DNA of 59,371 nt from Pantoea brenneri (GCA_002095305.1 MIEI01000023.1:1-59371), one strand, 5' to 3'; positions 19,550 to 30,539 are shown, numbered from the stretch's first letter. Program-made: numbers and translations. The notes: generated by a model from the letters alone, not told the origin.

Positions 19550-20988
19550 ATGAAAAAAAAGAGTTTAATGTTAAGTGCGCTGGCCCTGAGCCTGAGTATG
19601 GCCCTGGCGCCCGTCACGGTTTCCGCTGCGCAAACCGCCTCTTCTGATAGTCAGCAACTGCCGAGCCTGGCACCGATGCTGGAGAAGGTGATGCCGTCAG
19701 TGGTCAGTATCAGCGTTGAAGGCACCACCACGGTGAAAACGCCGCGTATGCCGCAGCAGTTCCAGCAATTCTTTGGTGATAACTCGCCTTTCTGTCAGGA
19801 TGCTCGCCGTTCCAGAGTTCACCGATGTGCCAGAGCGGCGACGGCTCTGCTGGCGGCGCGCCGGCACCAAATACCCAGCAGGAAAAATTCCGTGCGCTGG
19901 GATCGGGCGTGGTGATCAATGCTGAAAAAGGCTATGTGGTGACCAACAACCACGTAGTGAATAACGCCACTAAAATTCAGGTCCAGCTGAGCGATGGCCG
20001 CCGCTATGACGCCAAAGTGATCGGTAAAGATCCCAGCTCCGACATTGCGTTGATCCAGCTGCAGGACGCTAAAAACCTCACGGCGGTGAAACTGGCCGAC
20101 TCTGACAATCTGCGGGTCGGTGACTACACCGTGGCGATCGGTAACCCGTATGGCCTGGGTGAAACAGTCACTTCAGGTATCGTCTCCGCGCTGGGTCGTA
20201 GCGGCCTGAATGTGGAAAACTACGAGAACTTTATCCAGACGGACGCGGCGATTAACCGCGGTAACTCCGGTGGCGCGCTGGTTAACCTTAACGGTGAACT
20301 GATCGGCATCAACACCGCGATTCTGGCACCGGATGGCGGCAACATCGGTATCGGCTTTGCTATCCCGAGCAACATGGTGAAAAACCTGACGGCGCAGATG
20401 GTGGAGTTTGGTCAGGTTAAACGCGGTGAACTGGGTGTGATGGGCACCGAGCTTAACTCTGAGCTGGCGAAAGCGATGAAGGTCGATGCACAGCGCGGAG
20501 CCTTTGTCAGCCAGGTACTGCCAGGTTCGGCGGCGGCGAAAGCCGGTATCAAAGCGGGCGATGTGGTGGTGTCGATGAACGGCAAACCGCTGACCAGCTT
20601 TGCTGCGCTGCGTGCTGAAGTCGGTTCATTGCCGATTGGCACCACCCTGAAACTGGGTCTGCTGCGTGATGGCAAACCGCTGGATGTGTCGGTTCAGCTG
20701 CAGCAGAGCAGCCAGGCGAAAGTCCAGTCGGCCACCATCTACACCGGCATTGAAGGGGCCGATCTCAGCAATAGCGACGCTGGCGATAAAGGGGTTCGCG
20801 TGGATAACGTCAAAGCGGGCAGCGCTGCCGCTCGTATCGGCCTGAAAAAAGGCGACGTGATTCAGGGCGTGAACCAGCAGCCGGTGACCAACCTGGGCGA
20901 ACTGCGTAAAATCCTTGATTCCAAACCGTCGGTGCTGGCGCTGAACGTCAAGCGCGGCGACAGCAGCATCTACCTGCTGATGCAGTAA
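19550..20988 (+). CDS. degP: Periplasmic serine endoprotease/chaperone DegP, frameshifted as read
   Basis: DegP degrades or refolds misfolded envelope proteins, including outer-membrane proteins, in large cages. The signal peptide ends near residue 26 (VSA, then AQTA). The protease domain shows the histidine in NNHVV, the aspartate in SSDIALIQ and the serine in GNSGGAL; two PDZ domains follow. The frame breaks at 19802, where GAT-GCT should read GAT-GGC-TCG; restoring one G gives CQDGSPF and a 479-residue protein (E. coli 474). The break is in the LA loop region, before the catalytic residues. Sigma-E promoter upstream, terminator downstream. Confidence 0.94.
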
Positions 20989-21008
20989 GCGGCAAGGCAT
21001 TGCTATCA

Positions 21009-21032
21009 GGCGGACTTCGGTCCGCCTTTTTT
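21009..21032 (+). terminator. Intrinsic terminator after degP
   Basis: GGCGGAC at 21009-21015 pairs with GTCCGCC at 21020-21026 around a TTCG tetraloop, followed by six T residues. Confidence 0.95.
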
Positions 21033-21099
21033 ATTGCCTCAATTCGTGCCGGTCAGAGTGTGATGCTGACCGCAAATTCACTAAATGCCCACCTGGCTC

Positions 21100-21113
21100 T
21101 GTGCAGTTGCACA
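21100..21113. promoter_or_regulatory. Palindrome upstream of cdaR, possible operator
   Basis: TGTGCA and TGCACA form a perfect 6-base inverted repeat with a 2-base centre, 60 bases before the cdaR start. CdaR-type regulators act as dimers and are thought to control their own genes, so an autoregulatory operator is a reasonable inference. No T-run follows, so it is not a terminator. Confidence 0.5.
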
Positions 21114-21172
21114 ATGTTCTGGCCGCCTTGCATGCGTATTCTATCTCTCCCCCTCTTTTTCAGGAGTAATGG

Positions 21173-22330
21173 ATGGCTACCTATCATCTTGATGCCCGGC
21201 TGGCGCAGGATATCGTGGCGCGCACCATGAAAATTATTGACAGCAATGTCAACGTGATGGATGCGCGCGGCCGGATTATTGGCAGCGGCGATCGCGAGCG
21301 CATTGGGGAATTGCACGAAGGCGCGCTGCTGGTGCTCTCTCAGGGGCGGGTAGTGGACATTGATGAAGCGGTGGCGAAACATCTGCACGGGGTGCGGCCC
21401 GGCATTAATCTGCCGCTGCGGATAGACGGCGATATTGTCGGGGTCATCGGCCTGACCGGTGAGCCGCTGGCGCTGCGGCATTATGGTGAGCTGGTCTGTA
21501 TGACGGCGGAGATGATGCTGGAGCAGGCGCGACTGCTGCATATGCTGGCGCAGGACAGCCGTCTGCGCGAAGAGCTGGTGCTGAATCTGATTCGCAGCGA
21601 TACCCTGTCGCCGCAGCTGACCGAATGGGCGCAGCGGCTCGGCATCGATCTTAATCAGCCGCGCGTGGTGGCCGTGGTTGAGGTCGATAGCGGCCAGCTG
21701 GGCGTCGATAGCGCAATGTCAGAGTTGCAGCAGCTGCAAACGTTGCTGATCACGCCGGAGCGCGACAACCTGATCGCCATTGTTTCGCTGACCGAAATGG
21801 TGGTGCTGAAGCCGGCGCTGAATGGGCACGGCCGTTACGATCAGGAGGATCATCGTCGGCGGGTCGAGCAGTTATTACAGCGAATGAAAGAGAGCGGCCA
21901 TCTGCGGATGCGGATTGCGCTGGGAAACTTTTCCACCGGCCCCGGCAGTATTGCGCGTTCCTATCGTACCGCCCGCACCACCATGATGGTTGGCAAACAG
22001 CGTATGCCCGAGGTGCGCAGCTATTTTTATCAGGATCTGGTGCTGCCGGTACTGCTCGACAGTCTGCGTGGCGGCTGGCAGGCCAATGAACTGGCGCGGC
22101 CACTGGCGAAACTCAAGAGTATGGATAACAACGGTTTGCTGCGGCGAACGCTGATCGCCTGGTTCACCCATAATGTGCAGCCGAGCGCGACTGCGCGTGC
22201 GCTGTTTATTCACCGTAATACGCTGGAGTATCGGCTGAACCGGATTTCGGAGTTAACCGGGCTGAATCTCGGGCACTTTGACGATCGGCTGCTGCTCTAT
22301 GTGGCGCTGCAGCTGGATGAGCAGGGATGA
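21173..22330 (+). CDS. cdaR: Carbohydrate diacid regulator CdaR
   Basis: CdaR (SdaR) activates genes for uptake and breakdown of glucarate, galactarate and glycerate in E. coli. The 385 residues match in length and sequence. The N-terminal diacid-binding domain contains NVMDARGRIIGSGDRERIGELHEG-type blocks (broken here as DARGRIIGSGDRERIG), and the C-terminal helix-turn-helix contains ALFIHRNTLEYRLNRI. The start follows CAGGAG. None of its known target operons (gar, gud) is in this window. It ends at a bidirectional terminator shared with the convergent yaeH. Confidence 0.95.
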   Translation: MATYHLDARLAQDIVARTMKIIDSNVNVMDARGRIIGSGDRERIGELHEGALLVLSQGRVVDIDEAVAKHLHGVRPGINLPLRIDGDIVGVIGLTGEPLALRHYGELVCMTAEMMLEQARLLHMLAQDSRLREELVLNLIRSDTLSPQLTEWAQRLGIDLNQPRVVAVVEVDSGQLGVDSAMSELQQLQTLLITPERDNLIAIVSLTEMVVLKPALNGHGRYDQEDHRRRVEQLLQRMKESGHLRMRIALGNFSTGPGSIARSYRTARTTMMVGKQRMPEVRSYFYQDLVLPVLLDSLRGGWQANELARPLAKLKSMDNNGLLRRTLIAWFTHNVQPSATARALFIHRNTLEYRLNRISELTGLNLGHFDDRLLLYVALQLDEQG

Positions 22331-22351
22331 GCGGGGCGGTAATGCCGACAT

Positions 22352-22379
22352 AAAAAAGGCCAGCAGAGCTGGCCTTTTT
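22352..22379. terminator. Bidirectional terminator between cdaR and yaeH
   Basis: GGCCAGC at 22358-22364 pairs with GCTGGCC at 22368-22374 around AGA, flanked by A-run and T-run on either side. It can act for both converging genes. Confidence 0.93.
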
Positions 22380-22395
22380 CGTCACTGACAGCCGA

Positions 22396-22788
22396 TTAAC
22401 GACCGTTGCGGGTCAGTTTTTCGAGGTCAGATTCGATTTCGGTAATTTTGTGTGACACTACGCTTTCCAGATGGCGCAGGTCATCAAGAATTTTACGTTT
22501 CAGATCCACTTCAACCTGGTCGCGCTGGCAAATCTGGTCCAGCTCGTCAATCACGTAACGCAGATTCGGGCTGATTTCCTGTACTTCTTTGTAGCCCTGG
22601 GTAGCGTGATCGGCCACCACTGTTTTACGCTGACGCGGGTATTTGAATTTCACGCTTTTCGCGAAAAACTCGCCTTTATCTTTGCGGAAGTAGATCTTCA
22701 GAATATCGTTATTGGCTTCCTGACGCAGGCTGTAACGATCAATATCATCCGGATTACTGATACCTAAGCTTTTCAGATTGTCATACAT
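22396..22788 (-). CDS. yaeH: YaeH family (UPF0325) protein
   Basis: A conserved enterobacterial cytoplasmic protein of unknown function. I start at ATG 22788 (MYDNLKSLG), giving 130 residues (E. coli 128); an upstream in-frame start would add 19 unrelated residues. The protein is highly charged, with [14 protein letters not shown] in the middle and a C-terminal heptad-like region ([17 protein letters not shown]) that is probably a coiled coil. It lies downstream of dapD on the same strand. The strong conservation argues for a real role, but nothing in the sequence reveals it. Confidence 0.92.
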   Translation of the reverse strand: MYDNLKSLGISNPDDIDRYSLRQEANNDILKIYFRKDKGEFFAKSVKFKYPRQRKTVVADHATQGYKEVQEISPNLRYVIDELDQICQRDQVEVDLKRKILDDLRHLESVVSHKITEIESDLEKLTRNGR

Positions 22789-22982
22789 AGCGTTGTTTCC
22801 ATCAAAAGGTGAGAAGCGCGCAGTCTTGTTCATGACGTCTGACAACTGTAGACATAAATAAGCAGGATGAACATTGCGCGACGGGATTTAACTGGCGCGG
22901 ATTATGACCTGAATAAAAAATAAACGCACCAGTTAATTCGCGGCGCAAAACAGGATGTTGGCGGGGAAGTGTAAAGAAAAGA

Positions 22983-23007
22983 TGACGGGCCGGTTTCCAG
23001 CCCGTCA
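22983..23007 (-). terminator. Terminator after dapD
   Basis: TGACGGGC at 22983-22990 pairs with GCCCGTCA at 23000-23007. On the minus strand the stem is followed by a T-rich stretch (ATCTTTTCTTTAC), so it should end leftward transcripts from dapD. Confidence 0.85.
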
Positions 23008-23013
23008 CTTAAA

Positions 23014-23838
23014 TCAGTCGATGGTGCGCAGCAGTTCGTTGATACCTGTTTTGCCGAGCGTTTTCGCATCGACTTTCTTCACGATCACCGCACAGTAGAG
23101 GCTGTAGCTGCCATCTTTAGACGGCAGGTTACCTGAGACCACTACGGAACCGGCTGGCACGCGGCCGTAATGCACTTCGCCGGTCTCACGGTCATAGATT
23201 TTGGTGCTCTGACCGATGTAAACGCCCATTGAGATCACTGAGCCTTCTTCAACAATCACGCCTTCGACGATTTCAGAGCGTGCGCCAATGAAGCAGTTAT
23301 CTTCGATGATGGTCGGGTTGGCCTGCAGCGGTTCCAGCACGCCGCCGATGCCTACGCCGCCGGAGAGGTGAACGTTTTTACCAATCTGCGCACAGGAGCC
23401 AACGGTTGCCCAAGTATCCACCATGGTGCCTTCATCCACGAATGCGCCAATGTTAACGTAAGAGGGCATCAGCACCGTGTTGCGGGCGATATAGGCACCC
23501 TGACGCACAGCCGCTGGCGGAACCACACGGAAACCGGCCTCTTTGAAACGCGCTTCATCCCAGCCAGCAAATTTCATCGGCACTTTGTCATAAAAACGGG
23601 TTTCAGCACCTTCCATCACCTGGTTGTCGTTGATGCGGAAAGAGAGCAGTACCGCTTTCTTCAGCCACTGATGCGTTACCCACTCGCCGTCGATCTTTTC
23701 GGAAACGCGCAGTGCACCGCTGTCCAGCAGAGAGATAACCTGGTTGATGGCATCACGGGTTTCACTGTCAACGCTGGCTGGGGTGATATCAGCACGACGT
23801 TCGAAGGCGGATTCAATAACGCTCTGTAACTGTTGCAT
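23014..23838 (-). CDS. dapD: 2,3,4,5-tetrahydropyridine-2,6-dicarboxylate N-succinyltransferase
   Basis: DapD succinylates tetrahydrodipicolinate in the lysine/diaminopimelate pathway, which feeds peptidoglycan. The 274 residues equal the E. coli length. A helical N-terminal domain is followed by a left-handed beta-helix of hexapeptide repeats (for example [15 protein letters not shown] and [14 protein letters not shown]). The start at ATG 23838 (MQQLQSVIE) aligns with E. coli; in-frame codons upstream are not needed. It lies downstream of glnD with an 83-base gap. Confidence 0.97.
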   Translation of the reverse strand: MQQLQSVIESAFERRADITPASVDSETRDAINQVISLLDSGALRVSEKIDGEWVTHQWLKKAVLLSFRINDNQVMEGAETRFYDKVPMKFAGWDEARFKEAGFRVVPPAAVRQGAYIARNTVLMPSYVNIGAFVDEGTMVDTWATVGSCAQIGKNVHLSGGVGIGGVLEPLQANPTIIEDNCFIGARSEIVEGVIVEEGSVISMGVYIGQSTKIYDRETGEVHYGRVPAGSVVVSGNLPSKDGSYSLYCAVIVKKVDAKTLGKTGINELLRTID

Positions 23839-23921
23839 ATTTTTTTCCTGATCTGTCATGTGCAGTGCCGGATAATCACCCGACACGAGTAAAAAGTTTA
23901 AGGTTCACAAATCGACTTTGG

Positions 23922-26576
23922 TCACACTTTATCGTTTGGATTAAGGGCTTCTGTCAACCGTTGTTGCAACGCTTTACGCATTTCTTCATCCAGCGCCTGA
24001 CGCTCACTGTTGGCGAGAATAAACAAATCCTCGACCCGTTCACCGATGGTGCTGATGCGCGCGCCGTGCAGCGAGACGCCGAGATCGGCAAACACTTCGC
24101 CCACCCGCGCCAGCAGGCCGGGCTGATCAAGGGCCACCAGCTCGAGGTAGCTGCGGCGATCGGTATGGGTTGGCAGAAAATTGACTTCGGTATCGACGCT
24201 GAAGTGCTTCAGCCTGGCCGACGGACGACGGGTTCGCGGCGGCACCCAGTCTGACTGGGTAATCGCCTGCTCCAGCGCCTGAATAATCATCGGATGGCGA
24301 TCCGGTGCCAGCGGGCTGCCGTCGGGCTCCAGCACGATAAACGTATCCATCGCCATGCCGTCGCGGCTGGTAAAGATTTGCGCATCGTGCACGCTGAGAT
24401 TACGGCGATCCAGTTCGCCAGCCACTGCGGCAAACAGGTGCGGCCGATCCGGACTCCAGATAAAGATTTCAGTGCCGCCGCGCGTGGCCTGCGGGCTGAC
24501 CAGCACCAGCGGTTTTTTCAGATCGTGGCCCATCAGATGGCGGGCATGCCAGGCGATCTGATTCGGCGTATGCCGCAGGAAATAATCGGCGCGGCAGCGG
24601 TTCCAGATCTGATGCAGCCGCTCTTCATCAATATTGTCCATCCGCAATAGCGCCAGCGCCTGCAGACGATGGTGACGCACCCGCTCACGCAGGTCCGGGC
24701 TGTTCTCCATGCCGCGTCGCAGCTGTTTCTCGGTGGCGAAAAACAGTTCGCGCAACAGGCTCTGCTTCCAGCTGTTCCACAGGCTTTCGTTGGTGGCGCA
24801 GATATCCGCTACGGTGAGGCAGACCAGATAGCGCAGGCGATTTTCATTCTGCATCACCTCGGCGAACTGCTGGATCACCGTCGGGTCCTGAATATCGCGG
24901 CGCTGCGCGGTGACCGACATCAGCAGATGATGGCGCACCAGCCAGGCAACCAGCTGCGTTTCACGCGAGTTCAGGCCGTGCATTTCAGCGAAGTCGAGTG
25001 CGTCCTGTGCGCCGAGAATCGAGTGATCGCCGCCGCGCCCTTTGGCGATATCGTGCAGCAGCGCGGCCATCAGCAACAGCTCCTGCTGCGGCAGGCGCGG
25101 CCAGAGTTCAACGCACAGCGGATGCTGCGAGCGGGTGGCTTCGCTGGCGAAGCTTTCCAGCTTCTGCAATACGCGAATGGTGTGCTCATCAACGGTGTAG
25201 GCGTGGAACAGATCAAACTGCATCTGGCCGACAATATGGCCCCACAGCGGGGTGTAAGCCCACAGCACGCTGTGACGGTGCATCGGCACCAGCGCCCGGC
25301 TGACGGCGCCAGGATGACGCAGAATAGACATAAAGGTGCGGCGCGCTTCCGGAATCTGACACAGCGGCTGCTTCAGATGGCGGCGCGCATGACGCAGATG
25401 GCGCAGGGTGGTGGAGTAGATGCCTTTGATGCTGTCGTTACGCACCATGACGTAGAACATGCGCAGAATTGCCTGCGGCTCACGCTCAAACAGCGTTTCA
25501 TCGCGCAGGTCAATCAGGTCGCCGCGTAGCTGAAAGTCATCGTCGATCGGGCAGGGTTTTTCGCTGGTGGACAACGCCAGAATCGCTTCATCGAACAGCT
25601 GCAGCAGCATCTGGTTCAGCTCGCCAATCCGGCGCGTCACCCGGTAAAAGTCTTTCATCATCCGCTCGACCGGCTCGTTGCCTTCGCCCTGATAATTAAG
25701 ACGTTGCGCCACGCTGAGCTGGCGATCAAACAGCAGACGGTTGTCGTAGCGGGGCAGCGAAAGATGCAATGCGAAACGGATCCGCCAGAGAAATTCCTGA
25801 CACTCATTCAGCTCGCTGCGCTCCACTTCAGTGAGGAAACCGAAGCCGACCATCTCATCCAGAGTGGTGGCGCCAAAGTGGCGGCGCGCCACCCATTGCA
25901 GGGTATGAATATCGCGCAGGCCGCCGGGGCTGCTTTTGATGTCTGGCTCAAGGTTGTAGCTGGTACCGTGATAGCGCTTATGACGCTCCTGCTGCTCTTC
26001 AATTTTGGCGGCGAAAAAGCACGATGAAGGCCAGAAGCCGTCGCTGAAGACGTTTTTTTGCAGTTCAAGGAACAGCGCCACGTCACCGGTCAGCATCCGC
26101 GATTCAATCAGATTGGTGGCTACCGTCAGATCCGATAAGCCCTCCAGCAGACACTCCTCCAGCGTGCGCACGCTGTGGCCAACCTCCAGCTTCAGGTCCC
26201 ACATCAGGGTCAGCAGTTCGCTGGTGCGCTGTGCAGCCTGTTCATCCAGCGGCTGACGGCTGAGGATCAGCACGTCTATGTCTGAGAGCGGATGCAGCTC
26301 GGCACGGCCATAGCCGCCAACGGCCACCAGCGCGATGGCGCTCATCTGATCAAAGCCGAAAAAGCGCCACAGACGACGCAGCAGGCGATCGATAAACAGC
26401 GTGCGGGCATCAATCAGCGGCTCGACGGCTTCACCGGCGTCGAAAGCGGCAGACAGATGGTGCTGAAACTGCTCCAGCCGCTGTTTCAGAATGTCGCGGG
26501 TGAGCTGATCGTCATCCCATTCGGCCGGGGAATCGATCAGACCGTTTTGTACCTCTTCCGACAGGCTCACGCTCAT
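23922..26576 (-). CDS. glnD: Bifunctional uridylyltransferase/uridylyl-removing enzyme GlnD
   Basis: GlnD senses glutamine and uridylylates or de-uridylylates PII proteins (GlnB, GlnK), setting nitrogen control. Domains in order: nucleotidyltransferase with [17 protein letters not shown] near residue 85, an HD hydrolase domain with [14 protein letters not shown], and two C-terminal ACT domains ([17 protein letters not shown] and [16 protein letters not shown]). I take ATG 26576, giving 884 residues (E. coli 890), because the upstream TTG lies inside the T-tract of the map terminator. The N-terminal 40 residues are the least conserved part, as usual. Confidence 0.96.
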   Translation of the reverse strand: MSVSLSEEVQNGLIDSPAEWDDDQLTRDILKQRLEQFQHHLSAAFDAGEAVEPLIDARTLFIDRLLRRLWRFFGFDQMSAIALVAVGGYGRAELHPLSDIDVLILSRQPLDEQAAQRTSELLTLMWDLKLEVGHSVRTLEECLLEGLSDLTVATNLIESRMLTGDVALFLELQKNVFSDGFWPSSCFFAAKIEEQQERHKRYHGTSYNLEPDIKSSPGGLRDIHTLQWVARRHFGATTLDEMVGFGFLTEVERSELNECQEFLWRIRFALHLSLPRYDNRLLFDRQLSVAQRLNYQGEGNEPVERMMKDFYRVTRRIGELNQMLLQLFDEAILALSTSEKPCPIDDDFQLRGDLIDLRDETLFEREPQAILRMFYVMVRNDSIKGIYSTTLRHLRHARRHLKQPLCQIPEARRTFMSILRHPGAVSRALVPMHRHSVLWAYTPLWGHIVGQMQFDLFHAYTVDEHTIRVLQKLESFASEATRSQHPLCVELWPRLPQQELLLMAALLHDIAKGRGGDHSILGAQDALDFAEMHGLNSRETQLVAWLVRHHLLMSVTAQRRDIQDPTVIQQFAEVMQNENRLRYLVCLTVADICATNESLWNSWKQSLLRELFFATEKQLRRGMENSPDLRERVRHHRLQALALLRMDNIDEERLHQIWNRCRADYFLRHTPNQIAWHARHLMGHDLKKPLVLVSPQATRGGTEIFIWSPDRPHLFAAVAGELDRRNLSVHDAQIFTSRDGMAMDTFIVLEPDGSPLAPDRHPMIIQALEQAITQSDWVPPRTRRPSARLKHFSVDTEVNFLPTHTDRRSYLELVALDQPGLLARVGEVFADLGVSLHGARISTIGERVEDLFILANSERQALDEEMRKALQQRLTEALNPNDKV

Positions 26577-26598
26577 GCAGCTCTTCTCTTCTTCAGCC

Positions 26599-26622
26599 AA
26601 AAAAAAACCGGCTTAGCGCCGG
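26599..26622 (-). terminator. Terminator between map and glnD
   Basis: On the minus strand CCGGC (plus 26618-26622) pairs with GCCGG (plus 26608-26612) around a GCTAA loop, followed by nine T residues. It ends only about 20 bases before the glnD start, so glnD would depend on readthrough or a promoter inside map. Confidence 0.85.
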
Positions 26623-26643
26623 CTTGATTCTGTAGTGGGGGAA

Positions 26644-27438
26644 TTACCCTTCAGCAACCAGCACCGCAGGCAGGGTGTCATCTTTGCGCAGGGTTAAGAT
26701 CTCACAGCCGTTTTCCGTCACCACAATAGTATGCTCATACTGCGCGGACAAGCTGCGATCTTTGGTTTTTACCGTCCAGCCATCTTTCATGGTGCGGATG
26801 CGGTAATCGCCCGCATTCACCATCGGTTCCACGGTAAATGTCATGCCCGCCTGCAGCACCACGCCGCCATCGTCGGCATCATAATGCAGCACCTGTGGCT
26901 CTTCATGGAAGCCCTTGCCGATGCCGTGGCCGCAATACTCACGTACCACCGAGAAGTCATTCGCTTCGACATATTTCTGAATCGCCCGGCCCAGCTCACG
27001 CAGGCGGATACCGGGCTTGATCAGACGCAATGAGAGATAGAGGCTCTCCTGAGTGACGCGGCACAGACGTTCGCCCTGGATGGTCGGCTTGCCGACGATA
27101 AACATCTTAGAGGTATCGCCGTGATAGCTATCTTTAATTACGGTGACATCAATATTGATGATGTCGCCGTCTTTTAGCTGGCGGTCATCGCTGGGAATAC
27201 CGTGACAAACGACTTCATTGACCGAAATGCAGACCGATTTCGGAAAGCCGTGATAGCCCAGACAGGCAGAAATCGCCTGCTGATGCTGCGTGATGTAGTC
27301 ATGGCAGATGCGATCCAATTCACCGGTAGTCACGCCCGGCTGAACGTGTGGCTCGATCATCTCCAGCACCTCGGCAGCCAGACGGCCAGCGACGCGCATT
27401 TTTTCGATTTCTTCAGGGGTTTTAATTGAAATTGCCAT
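26644..27438 (-). CDS. map: Methionine aminopeptidase, type I
   Basis: This essential enzyme removes the initiator methionine from nascent proteins. The 264 residues equal the E. coli length. Metal and catalytic residues are visible: the histidine in CLGYHGFPKS, the aspartates in NIDVTVIKDSYHGDTS, the histidine in CGHGIGKGFHEEP, the glutamate in TFTVEPMV, and the last glutamate in QYEHTIVVTENG. I use ATG 27438 (MAISIKTPEE), as in E. coli; an upstream ATG at 27453 would add five residues. The ribosome site is weak. Divergent from rpsB, with a perfect palindrome just upstream. Confidence 0.97.
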   Translation of the reverse strand: MAISIKTPEEIEKMRVAGRLAAEVLEMIEPHVQPGVTTGELDRICHDYITQHQQAISACLGYHGFPKSVCISVNEVVCHGIPSDDRQLKDGDIINIDVTVIKDSYHGDTSKMFIVGKPTIQGERLCRVTQESLYLSLRLIKPGIRLRELGRAIQKYVEANDFSVVREYCGHGIGKGFHEEPQVLHYDADDGGVVLQAGMTFTVEPMVNAGDYRIRTMKDGWTVKTKDRSLSAQYEHTIVVTENGCEILTLRKDDTLPAVLVAEG

Positions 27439-27453
27439 TAAATTAATCCGCAT

Positions 27454-27472
27454 TTGTCGAAATTTTCGACAA
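27454..27472. promoter_or_regulatory. Perfect 19-base palindrome in the map leader
   Basis: TTGTCGAAA and TTTCGACAA are perfect inverted repeats around a single T. The palindrome begins 15 bases upstream of the map start codon. With only one central base it suits a dimeric DNA-binding protein better than an RNA hairpin. I do not recognise the operator. Confidence 0.6.
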
Positions 27473-27556
27473 TAATGAACTCTGTGCTGTCATGTTAGCA
27501 GTCAGCAAATGGGCTGCCAAATAGAGAACACGCTGGCCGCGGTCAGCGATCATTTA

Positions 27557-27586
27557 TTGGCGTCACTGGGCTGATTGTGGTATAAA
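27557..27586 (+). promoter_or_regulatory. Likely sigma-70 promoter of rpsB-tsf
   Basis: TTGGCG at 27557-27562 and TATAAA at 27581-27586 are 18 bases apart, followed by the GC-rich GCGCGCC discriminator typical of stringently controlled ribosomal promoters. The rest of the 27439-27556 interval upstream holds only the map palindrome and a GC-rich imperfect inverted repeat near 27531-27548. Confidence 0.75.
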
Positions 27587-27589
27587 GCG

Positions 27590-28480
<891 letters not shown>

Positions 28481-28527
28481 TAAGGTTTGCTCTGCATAAG
28501 AGCCCTTAGCATTCAGATGTGATCTGT

Positions 28528-28552
28528 AAGGGGCCTATACTGGCCCCTTTAT
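28528..28552 (+). terminator. Attenuator between rpsB and tsf
   Basis: AAGGGGCC at 28528-28535 pairs with GGCCCCTT at 28542-28549 around TATACT, followed by TTTATTTTAT. Its position between the two genes suggests partial termination that adjusts the S2 to EF-Ts ratio, as described for E. coli. Confidence 0.85.
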
Positions 28553-28661
28553 TTTATCTAAGTCTGTCACGCCCCCAACCGGACGGCGGGACAGAGTAAA
28601 TTTTCCGCAAATAAGTGTCTGCTGGTGCAAACGTACACAGGCACGAACCGAGGATTCTGGA

Positions 28662-29513
28662 ATGGCTGACATTACCGCTGCATTGGTAAAAGAACTGCGC
28701 GAACGTACTGGCGCGGGCATGATGGACTGCAAAAAAGCGCTGACTGAAGCGAACGGCGACATTGAGCTGGCGATTGAGAACATGCGTAAGTCTGGCGCAA
28801 TCAAAGCAGCGAAAAAAGCAGGCAACGTTGCTGCTGATGGCGTAATCAAAACCAAAATCGTTGGTGACTACGGTGTGATTCTGGAAGTGAACTGCCAGAC
28901 TGACTTCGTCGCAAAAGATGGTGGTTTCCAGGCATTCGCAGACAAAGTTCTGGATGCAGCTGCAGCGGATCGCATCACTGACGTTGAAGTACTGAAAGCG
29001 CAGTTCGAAGAAGAGCGCGTTGCGCTGGTTGCTAAAATCGGTGAGAACATCAACATCCGTCGCGTTGCTATCCTGGAAGGCGCAGAGCTGGGCAGCTACC
29101 TGCACGGCGCACGTATCGGCGTTCTGGTTTCAACCACCGGCGCAAGCGAAGATCTGATCAAACAGATCGCGATGCACGTTGCGGCGAGCAAGCCTGAATT
29201 CGTTAAGCCAGAAGACGTGTCTGCAGACGTGGTAGAGAAAGAGTACCAGGTTCAGCTGGACATCGCGATGCAGTCTGGCAAGCCGAAAGAAATTGCCGAG
29301 AAGATGGTTGAAGGCCGTATGAAGAAATTCACCGGTGAAGTCTCTCTGACCGGTCAGGCTTTCGTTATCGACCCAAGCAAAACCGTTGGCCAGGCGCTGA
29401 AAGAGCAGGGCGCTGACGTCATCAATTTCATCCGCTTCGAAGTGGGTGAAGGCATCGAGAAAGTTGAGTCTGACTTTGCTGCAGAAGTTGCAGCCATGTC
29501 CAAACAGTCTTAA
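28662..29513 (+). CDS. tsf: Elongation factor Ts
   Basis: EF-Ts is the guanine nucleotide exchange factor for EF-Tu. The 283 residues match E. coli. The N-terminal UBA-like domain ([20 protein letters not shown]) is followed by the EF-Tu-contacting TDFVAKD segment and the dimerisation core. Codon bias is that of a highly expressed gene. It shares a promoter with rpsB and ends at a strong terminator. Confidence 0.99.
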   Translation: MADITAALVKELRERTGAGMMDCKKALTEANGDIELAIENMRKSGAIKAAKKAGNVAADGVIKTKIVGDYGVILEVNCQTDFVAKDGGFQAFADKVLDAAAADRITDVEVLKAQFEEERVALVAKIGENINIRRVAILEGAELGSYLHGARIGVLVSTTGASEDLIKQIAMHVAASKPEFVKPEDVSADVVEKEYQVQLDIAMQSGKPKEIAEKMVEGRMKKFTGEVSLTGQAFVIDPSKTVGQALKEQGADVINFIRFEVGEGIEKVESDFAAEVAAMSKQS

Positions 29514-29522
29514 TGCTCTGAA

Positions 29523-29549
29523 AGAACCGCCAGAAGGCGGTTCTTTTTT
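29523..29549 (+). terminator. Intrinsic terminator after tsf
   Basis: AGAACCGCC at 29523-29531 pairs with GGCGGTTCT at 29536-29544 around AGAA, followed by a T-run ending at 29549. Confidence 0.95.
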
Positions 29550-29670
29550 GTCTGTGAACCGCAACAGACACGTTTTCAGTTTCATCCCAATAGCAATTTC
29601 ATTGCGGTAAGCGGATGATCGATCAGATTTTACTTCTCCTTATCACCCTATCTTCCAGGAAGAACTGACC

Positions 29671-30396
29671 ATGGCGACCAACGCAAAACCTGTTTATCAA
29701 CGTATCCTGCTAAAACTGAGCGGCGAAGCACTGCAAGGCGCTGAAGGTTTTGGTATCGACGCGAGTGTGCTTGACCGTATGGCACAAGAGGTAAAAGAAC
29801 TGGTTGAATTGGGCATCCAGGTTGGCGTTGTGATTGGCGGGGGGAACCTGTTCCGTGGCGCAGGCCTGGCGCAGGCGGGAATGAACCGCGTAGTGGGCGA
29901 CCACATGGGGATGCTGGCAACCGTGATGAACGGTCTGGCAATGCGTGACGCACTGCACCGCGCCTATGTGAACGCGCGCCTGATGTCGGCGATTCCACTG
30001 AATGGCGTCTGTGACAACTACAGCTGGGCGGAAGCGATTAGCCTGCTGCGCAATAACCGCGTGGTGATTTTCTCCGCCGGTACCGGTAACCCGTTCTTCA
30101 CCACTGACTCTGCTGCCTGTCTGCGCGGCATTGAGATTGAAGCCGACGTGGTACTGAAAGCGACCAAGGTTGATGGCGTCTATTCTGCCGATCCGGTGAA
30201 AACCCCGGACGCGACGCTGTATGAACAACTGACCTACGCCGAAGTGCTGGATCAGGAGCTGAAAGTGATGGATCTCGCGGCCTTTACCCTGGCGCGTGAC
30301 CACAAACTGCCGATCCGCGTGTTCAACATGAATAAGCCTGGCGCACTGCGTCGTGTAGTCATGGGTGAAAAAGAAGGCACCCTGATTACGCATTAA
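29671..30396 (+). CDS. pyrH: Uridylate kinase
   Basis: The essential bacterial UMP kinase makes UDP and is a hexameric amino-acid-kinase-fold enzyme activated by GTP and inhibited by UTP. The 241 residues match E. coli. Visible are LLKLSGEAL near the N-terminus, the glycine-rich [11 protein letters not shown], the UMP site [11 protein letters not shown], and [13 protein letters not shown]. It lies between tsf and frr in the standard enterobacterial order. Confidence 0.98.
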   Translation: MATNAKPVYQRILLKLSGEALQGAEGFGIDASVLDRMAQEVKELVELGIQVGVVIGGGNLFRGAGLAQAGMNRVVGDHMGMLATVMNGLAMRDALHRAYVNARLMSAIPLNGVCDNYSWAEAISLLRNNRVVIFSAGTGNPFFTTDSAACLRGIEIEADVVLKATKVDGVYSADPVKTPDATLYEQLTYAEVLDQELKVMDLAAFTLARDHKLPIRVFNMNKPGALRRVVMGEKEGTLITH

Positions 30397-30432
30397 TACC
30401 CGAGGCGAGATAAAATAAGGTATATTCTGTCA

Positions 30433-30505
30433 GCGCGATGATAACGCATCGCGCACCAGTCAGGATTATCGATGATTATCGATCCCGCTTCCGGTTATGC
30501 CGGAA
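30433..30505 (+). promoter_or_regulatory. Structured pyrH-frr intergenic RNA with a tandem repeat
   Basis: Two hairpins flank a tandem repeat. GCGCGATG (30433-30440) pairs with CATCGCGC (30447-30454), and TTCCGG (30489-30494) pairs with CCGGAA (30500-30505). Between them GATTATCGAT occurs twice in direct succession (30464-30483). The second hairpin ends 34 bases before the frr GTG. The function is unknown. Confidence 0.6.
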
Positions 30506-30539
30506 CTGGCCAGGTCAAACCGAATCCAAGGGTTTCAAC

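Noticed and set aside
24669..25529. 286-codon plus-strand frame inside glnD
   Set aside because: Antisense to glnD; histidine/glutamine-rich shadow composition.
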